In this document: piece by piece, positions 57,412 through 64,000 of the stretch
Numbering within the stretch: the stretch's first letter is position 1
How the letters are laid out: each line of letters opens with the position of its first letter
Origin: Ectocarpus siliculosus
Lineage: Eukaryota > Sar > Phaeophyceae > Ectocarpales > Ectocarpaceae
Length of the DNA: 64,000 nt
Assembly (NCBI GenBank): GCA_000310025.1
Contig: FN648136.1
Span: 334,524 to 398,523 of the forward strand
Direction: 5' to 3'
Notes under the pieces: generated by a model
Told to the model about the DNA's origin: nothing
What the model saw: only the letters and a program-made list of their open reading frames with translations
Databases searched by the model: none
Program-made: the position numbers and the translations under genes

Positions 57412-60400
57412 CCGATGTGTATGTTTGAGAACATCATATTGCGCGAGGTACAGACGTGGCAAAGTAGAGGACGCATGAACCGACGGCTGTTGTTGTGCAC
57501 CTGTAGGCCTAGTGCGTTCGCCCACCAAAGCGGCAGAATGCCGCCATTGTACCTTATCAATAACGGTAAATATGCCTCTATTGAGGAAAAGCTGCAATGC
57601 CCTAAACAGCGGCATCAGTTGTTCTTGAACCTGCGTGCCGCTAGATTTGTCTACCCTCTGCATGGCAAACATGAGCACAGATTGGCACAAACAACATGCA
57701 TCTGTAGTAGAAATTGTATCCAGGGGCGACGCGTACGCAACGAGTGCGATGCGAATTTAATTCAAAACATGAGCAACGCGGGATTCAGACGGTGACAAGC
57801 CATGCGCTTGGTCGGGCAACCAAGTCCCGACGAAACGAAAGTTTGCACACTGCTGTATCGAAGGTTTTTCCCTGCAGCCATTTCGTGGCCGCAGCTCAAA
57901 GGGCTAAGGACCGATCTATTCCCAAAAACGTTTTGTGGTCACCGATTCGTGACCTTAGGCCACACATGACAGACCCCCCCCCCCCCCCCGCCCCTGCCGA
58001 TGGTTCGTGATCGGGGCTTGTAGGCACTCCTTTTACGAGATGGCTTGTCCGCAAGTGCGGGGAATCTAGAGGTAATCGTTACCAATCGTTTCAACTGAGT
58101 TACTTCAACTACAGCCGTGTATCCCACAGGTTAGCGAATGCTGTTGATATGCCCTACAATGTGCCCTTTTACCCCTTTTTGCAAGCCATTTGACTTGGCT
58201 GATATGGAACTTCCAGAGTAGATTATGAGGGTTAAAAATGAAGTGTGCGTTGTTGGCGAACCCATAAGAACAACAAATGTGGAGTTTAAAAACAAACAAG
58301 AAACACAATCGCGATCCCTCTTAACGCCGCATTTACACGCACTACATGTTGGGCTAAGTAGCTATTCATGAGCAGGATACAATACCGGAAAAGGATCTAC
58401 TTTAGCATTTCCTTCTAAAAATACTGACATCCAAACCCACCACCGAACACGTTATGTTTTTTTCCCTCTAATCAAAAGGACGAAAACGGGACGCCTCAAG
58501 GAAGGGTAAATATCTGAATGCTGGATCCGAGTGAGCGGCCCGCTTACAATCCCTTTCCAGCACACAGTCAGGGTGTTTGCCCTGCGTGGTCAATCCAGCA
58601 AAACGTTATTGAAAAAGACGCCAATCCTTCTGCGATATCAGATACTGGTACACTGCAAAAAGGGTTTGTCTTCCTCTGGCTGTCGTCGATGCATTGCTTC
58701 AAGTGAAGTGTCTTAACCATGGTTCTCTTGGTACGCTGTGATGCACACTACAATACTGTGCGCCTCAGTTTCTATCTGGAGAAAAAATGAGGACCAGATT
58801 GGAGCAAAACTGATCGCTTTCTAAGGAGAAAGCGTGGCAAGAGGCGAGTTAGTGAAACACAGATCCCCATAATTTCAATGCGTAGCTTAAGTAGGCGTCC
58901 TGTCCCAATCGGAACCCTAGGTTTGTCATACAACAGTAAAACCCTAATATTTTAATAATCGTGATCCGGCAACGTTCCTCAACCATGGGTCCCCAGCCGA
59001 ACACTACACCGACGTACACAACTATCGAGAGAAGCCAGTATTTGCCTGAGATCACACAAGTCCGATGTTCTATCGAGCTTGCGCAGACGCCTGGCTGAAT
59101 ACGCTGAAACAATGTTCTTTTCGAGCTACAATTATGTAGTGCAGCAGCTTTGATGGAGCCACACTTCTCGGACGCTTTTCTCGGCCTGAAAAAAAAAACA
59201 CTTGCGATGGAGAGCATGGAGAGAAGTCCATCTGGTCTTGTCGATTGATGGAAAAAACCTCGAAGTACACTGCTGTTTCCCCTGCTGCAAGGCTATGTTC
59301 TTGAGTACGTGATTCGGTTCTCTATGCAAGCATCAGGAAGCAAGCACATCGTGCGGTACGCGCACCGCTCACCGCTTTGTTGCCAGGCTCTTGCGACAGG
59401 ACTCTAGCCAGGTCTTCCTTCCCGCCCTTCACATTTGGGGTTCTTAGTTTCAGCCGCGCCCATCCACGTCGATAGTGGGCCTTGATGTTGTCAGGATCGA
59501 TTCCCAGAACCATCGTTGCGTCCCTCTCTGCCTCTTCGAAGCGCCCTAGGTACAGGTATGCCTGTATCGAAACGCACGACGCCAATCAAGTCAAGTGCCG
59601 ACATATTCTGATTGGGGGTTTCGCCGCCTCGCCGTCCAGTCCTTACGAATGCCTTGTCGAAGGGGCGCTCCGCTATCACTCAATTGACGTAATACAAGAG
59701 TCAGGAGGTAGCACACAAGCGTTGTTTCGACAGGCTGACTACTGACTACACCTCTAGAGTCGTATATTGGTACCCATGACCGTTGAATTGTACATCCTGT
59801 GCCCTCACACAACACGCATGAAGCGCGGTCCAACTTCACCAGTTGTGGCCCAATGACAGGCGCTGTGGCGAGGACGAGCTGCACTGGCCTCTCTCCATAT
59901 CGGGAACTCAGTGTGACAAACCACTTGCACTGAAAATGAAATTGAAGAGCGGAATCTCAACGTTCAAGAGTTTTTCTGAGAAACACCCCAGACCCCCAAT
60001 CCACTTACTAGCTGAGGCTGCTCGGAAAACACACACACCTTCAGGCGCCCTGAGGCACAAGCCGGCAGAGGGTGCTTTGCAGACACGACACAACAGCAGC
60101 GGGACCATCTAGAAACTACATGTAGAACATCGAATACTTCATGACTACGAATGTCGCTGAAAGCTACACATGTTGTTGGCGAGCTCCCGGGGACGACCGG
60201 GGACTTCTAGATTGGGCAGTGTCACTCAATCTACAAAGTTCAAGGCATAGATCGTTGGGATCGCATCGAGGAAATGACGCCTGTATCTCTTGCTGTGATT
60301 CAGGACGAAGCCATATAAACCTTGGTATTTTTTGCGACCGTGAATGAGCTACTAGCCACCCGCAATCAGCGACGGAGAGCCTGGCTGCGGAGAAACATCC

Positions 60401-60651
60401 ACTACCCCATATACCTGACGAAGCGAGAACGCACCCCAAAACACTCTGTACGTATGATACGTACATCCAAGAGGGGTCCGAACCTGCCTTCTTACCTGCG
60501 CTCGGTTGCCCCATACACGAACTTCGGATGGCTGTAAGTCAAGCAGTGATGAGTACAGTCGTACAGCATCCTCATACCGTTGTGCAGCCATCATCTCATC
60601 ACCCTCCAGCTTGAACGGATGATCCCCCTCTTGGCCTGGGCAAGGTGACAT
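55247..60651 (-). CDS. TPR-repeat protein, 3' end not located
   Basis: Five exons join in phase: 60651-60496, 59561-59373, 55939-55664, 55430-55362 and 55313-55247, ending in a donor (AAG|GTGTGT), so more exons follow. The first two form classical tetratricopeptide repeats: FKLEGDEMMAAQRYEDAVRL, VRVWGNRAQAYLYLGRFEEA, IDPDNIKAHYRRGWARLKL and LSQEPGNKAARDLLQ. The third adds a Cys/acidic spacer and another repeat (FWRKGEQFKSNKKWQEALGC, NPLNSKNWVSIAEVHREQGN). The spacing is like co-chaperone and RPAP3/SPAG1-type TPR proteins; I cannot assign an orthologue. Intron 2 is about 3.4 kb and holds simple repeats. The last exon (RLHLRVCMCRAECLRRIQ) is less certain. Confidence 0.75.
56293..58000. repeat. 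Simple repeats in the long TPR-gene intron
   Basis: A G-run of about 12 bases lies near 56299-56310, a GAC/CAA tract (CGACGACGACGACAACAACA and continuing) at 57358-57411, and a C-run of about 17 at 57975-57991. An open frame through the CAA tract reads poly-Gln but has no other support. Bases 58000-59372 show nothing recognisable. Confidence 0.7.
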
Positions 60652-61700
60652 TTCAACACGACAAAACAGTAAGAAATATGCAGTAGTTGTCTTGGGAGGG
60701 CGCTCCGAACCGCCATCGGTTGAAGCACGTATTTAACCACTACCGGTTTAATATTACAGCATACATTGCATGTGTCGAGTCACGTTGGCAAGAGAGCTGC
60801 TTTTTGACATAAATAACAGTGTGAGGGGAGAAAAAAACATGGCAGAGAACACCTTTGCCATGGTGGCAAGAGCGCATGCCCCGTCCACAGAAACCATAGC
60901 AAAGGCCGTCGACGCGAAGAGGGAATTTTTTCAGGAACTACAACGTGACACAACACGCCCGTGCAAATAACACCTTGCAAATTTGGACATGGCAAAAGAA
61001 GCAACACATTGCAGTTGACTACATGCATGAGTCGACAATCCTCGACACCCGCGATGGAAGGGAGAGTGCGCATGTATGGGGGCACCAGAAATGGCCCAGA
61101 CACGTGCGTGGCGAGACTACTTGACGCAAAATATGACGTTTCATTCCGCAAGTTCTCGAACAAGATGGCAGAAAAATCGTACATGAAGGTAGATCAGATA
61201 TGTCAAAAACCTATCTTTCCGCTTTCGCTAACGCCTGTGCCAAGAGAGGCGAGACCGCGTGTGGCGAAAACTCGCCCCTCGTGGCGACGGACAAGCCTAT
61301 ACAGCCAATACTAGGGCGAGAAAATATGAAAAGATAGAACAGGGTCGGAAAATGAGTTCTCACGCCCTCTGGGAATTCGTTCACAGAATCTCGACCAACA
61401 CCCAGGAGGACGAGCTGGAACTAAAGCAAACCCATTTCTCCATTGGTCCGTGAAAATCCGAGGGCGTACCACCAAGAGCCATACGATTGATATGTGTCCT
61501 TTTCACATTGACCGCACTAACCGGCTGACCAAGGAACATACTTCAGTATATGCGAAGGAAACCACCAAACGTATTTCTGGTTGGCAGCGCGCTCCAATAG
61601 GATGTGGGCACGAGAATCATGTCGTGTTCAACCCAGGAGGCACTTCTAGTCACAAGCTGCTCTTGATGCCTTCTTTGGGAATCTGAAAAGAGAAAAATAA
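60652..61700. other. No gene recognised
   Basis: The interval upstream of the TPR gene start contains short frames on both strands with no domain, splice pattern or repeat. Confidence 0.35.
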
Positions 61701-61714
61701 GAAATATTTCCGAA

Positions 61715-62145
61715 GCGATTGGTGTTCGGAGATATCCTGGGGGGGAAGGACCCAGGCAGCGGGCGTCCGGAAAAGAAATGGGTGTTATGTTTGAAGGACG
61801 ACTTCGTAGAGTTCGGTGCCAATGCCGAATCCACGGCTGATGACCTGAGGACGTTCGGAATACCGCGTGGCTGCTGGCCTATCGCAGTGAAGGTGGAAAG
61901 AAGGGTGCCGTGGTACAAAGGGGTGATGGAGGGAGCGGAGAAGTTCATGGTCCAATGGCACAAGGAGCAAGAGAAGCTAAGCATACTACGCGCGGAGGAG
62001 CGGAACAAGAAAAACACCGGACAGAAGACCAAAAGGACAGCAAAGCAGGGGGGAAGAGAGCACGGGGGGGGAAACGTCGAAAGACAGAAGACACGACTGC
62101 AGCCGAAGAGAGCAGGACGGAGATGGCAGAACGGATAGAGATATG
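61715..62145 (+). mobile_element. 5'-truncated LINE, C-terminal tail
   Basis: The plus frame from 61719 (FGDILGGKDPGSGRPEKKWV, LCLKDDFVEFGANAEST, VERRVPWYKGVMEGAEKFM) aligns with the tail of the 14.8-17.4 kb LINE (GGQEQNWPKCVLDDLKAFG, EGEVPWHAAVLQGAERFM). The tail is open for 139 codons and ends Lys/Arg-rich. The upstream part of the element is absent, as in typical 5' truncation. Confidence 0.8.
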
Positions 62146-62865
62146 TGTACCGGACTGATGTTGATGATGGAGACGAGAGCCGGACGTATCCCCTATATTG
62201 TTCCGTCGTGTCGCTAACACCCCCCCCCCTCGCAAGTGTCCCCCCCGGTGTTTTTCATCGGGTTGGTTTTTCGTCGAATGGCAATTACGTTGTAAAACGA
62301 GCCGATCGCTTCGTGAGCTCGACCACCAGGGTGCCGTTTTTTTTTTTGGCCTCTTGGATGTTTTTCTTTTTCGGTAACCATGAATGGTGGTCGAGTAGAT
62401 CATGTTGTGGGGGGTCGAGAACAGTCACGCCGCGCAAAGGGGATGATCGCACCATGTTGTGTTAAATTGGTCAAGCACCCTCGAGGCAGTTACACAGCGC
62501 TTACAACTGTCTCTGGAAGTGAAAGCACCAGAAAATAAATTAAGTCATTCGCAGCTGTCACCCGTATGCAAGGAAAAAAGCACAAGATGCCGAACATCCT
62601 TAGCAGGATGCAGCGCACCCTTCATGCGACTGGCCGAACACCTCACGGCACTTCGCGCTTGGTGATGTGAGAGCCTGGTCCGGTGAGAACCCGGCGTGCT
62701 CCGTCCCGGCGTTGTAGGGACGCGAGATCAATGGTCTAACGACGACGGCATGCACGACTATGAGTACACCCCCGCCCCCTCGCAGTGGCACTTCCTCTTC
62801 CTGTTCGCAAAATTTGAATAGGTTGGCGTCGAGTGGCACCGACGCTGTAAAACAAGCCACCAGCC
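62146..62865. other. No gene recognised
   Basis: Contains a C-run at 62220-62230 and a T-run at 62336-62347. The flanking LINE tail and minisatellite account for the edges. Confidence 0.35.
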
Positions 62866-63213
62866 CCTAGACATGAAATAATTGAACTAACCAAATTTTT
62901 ATTTTTCCCATACCGTAACACAAACCCGCCAAGCCAGACATGAAAGAGCTGAACTAACCGACCTTTTATTTTCCCATACTGTAACACAAACCTGACAAGC
63001 CAGACATGGAAAAACTGAACTAACCGACTTTTTATTTCCCATACTGTAACACAAACCTGACAAGCCAGACATGGAAAAACTGAACTAACCGACTTTTTAT
63101 TTCCCATACTGTAACACAAACCTGACAAGCCAGATATGAAATAATTGACCTAACCGACTTTTTATTTCTCATAACGTAACACAAACATGACAAGCCAGAT
63201 ATGAAATAATTGA
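62866..63213. repeat. Minisatellite, unit 65-66 bp, about 5.3 copies
   Basis: Units start AGACATGAAA or AGATATGAAA at about 62869, 62936, 63002, 63067, 63132 and 63197. A conserved part is CATACTGTAACACAAACCTG. The two central copies are identical over the unit; outer copies are more diverged. The unit is not a multiple of three, so the open frame across it is an artefact. An (ATT)n tract follows at 63256-63274. Confidence 0.9.
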
Positions 63214-63279
63214 ATCCAACGAAATACATTTCCAGACGCTTGACCATTTTTGTTTTTATTATTATTATTATTATAGATT

Positions 63280-64000
63280 TTTTTTCCACAGTTGAAAACG
63301 CAAAAGTAAGCAAGAGTAGAAGGTTATTGGCCACCTTACATACATACCAACACGCAAACGGAAACGAAGCATAAATATAGACACAGCAATCCTTTTGGTC
63401 AAATGTGCGATGCACATGAAGGTTGGGGACTCGTGGTGAGATAACCGTAAAACAATACCGGTTCCCATTGGGCGGTGGGAATCTGGTCAGGCACTATCCT
63501 AAATTCTCCGCAAGGAGAGGGGTGGATAATGCAAGACAAAATGTCAGACCTAACATACTCAAGAACCTTGTTTTCAATTGACCGACCAAATGACCCAAAA
63601 GAGAAGGAGCACCAAGCGGTACGTAGATATCTTGAAGCTTGAAGGATAGACGCCGGTACAAAGTGTGGGGGGATTGTTGGTCAAGCTTTCGGCAGCGAAG
63701 GTCTACTCGGGAGCGTTAGTGGGGTAGCTACCCAGGTGTACCGTACAAACGTTGATGACCGTAACTCATTTATCAACCCTGGGTCGACTCAGACCGCCAT
63801 CAGGGAAGATAGTGCTCTCTGGCGTCTACGAGGAGGAGATTTTTATGTTTGTATGTCATAAAAATCAAGGAAGAGACGGACATCCCGATGTGTGAGTGAG
63901 ACGTTCTGTTATGCAAGCCACCCTTGAACCTTACATGGGGAAAATGACCTCCCCGAAGGAAAGTACCCAGTACAGCAGCTGGGGCAAGTTGAGAGAAGAA
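63280..64000. other. No gene recognised
   Basis: Short frames only; no repeat, RNA gene or domain seen to the end of the window. Confidence 0.35.

Noticed and set aside
57340-57560. Poly-Gln protein from the CAA tract
   Set aside because: The tract lies within the long intron of the TPR gene on the opposite strand, and the flanking codons show no conserved features.
62736-63128. 130-residue repetitive open frame on the minus strand
   Set aside because: It is a translation of the 65-bp minisatellite, whose unit length is not a multiple of three, so the repeated peptide changes frame.
1-64000. CRISPR arrays, bacterial operons, rRNA genes
   Set aside because: No spaced short repeats, no polycistronic gene spacing and no ribosomal RNA sequence were seen. 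All clear genes are spliced.

Overview
The window is nuclear DNA from a eukaryote, most likely a photosynthetic stramenopile with brown-algal character. The evidence is intron-rich housekeeping genes (introns mostly 300-800 nt, one of about 2.6 kb and one of 3.4 kb), a Crinkler/RHS-type NTPase-nuclease gene of the kind common in stramenopiles, a signal peptide with Phe at the predicted cleavage site followed by a transit-like stretch (the plastid presequence type of these algae), short TTAGGG tracts and Ty3/gypsy chromoviral remnants. The species is inference; the window holds no marker that fixes it.

Region 1 to about 25.3 kb is a transposon graveyard. It holds several copies of one LTR-associated repeat family (0.6-14.3 kb), decayed gypsy integrase, RT/RNase H and chromodomain pieces (11.0, 13.0-14.0, 19.1-19.8 and 23.9-24.9 kb), a LINE whose reverse-transcriptase core is deleted (14.8-17.4 kb), tandem and trinucleotide repeats, and one possible protein gene with an OTU-like half domain (21.5-22.2 kb).

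Region 26.2-35.6 kb is the most interesting part. A two-exon gene on the minus strand (30085 to 26171) joins an N-terminal targeting sequence and coiled coil to a P-loop NTPase and a PD-(D/E)xK nuclease domain. Eighty-two bases separate its start codon from a 5.44-kb Mutator-like element (30168-35609) with about 606-bp terminal inverted repeats that are almost identical, and a nine-exon transposase that stays in frame throughout.

Region 38.6-60.7 kb is the conserved gene block: SPCS3 (signal peptidase complex subunit 3, plus), SSRP1 (FACT subunit, minus, 14 exons, 653 aa), FEN1 (flap endonuclease, plus, 9 exons, 476 aa) and a TPR protein (minus). SSRP1 and FEN1 are divergent with only 297 bp between start codons. 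SSRP1 intron 1 begins with GC rather than GT and carries a foldback element with a second, hAT-like miniature element nested inside it, each with its target-site duplication visible. The exon models of SSRP1, FEN1, the transposase and the NTPase-nuclease gene were built by hand from splice motifs, and all total a multiple of three.

Region 60.7-64 kb holds a LINE 3' end, a 65-bp minisatellite and no recognised gene.
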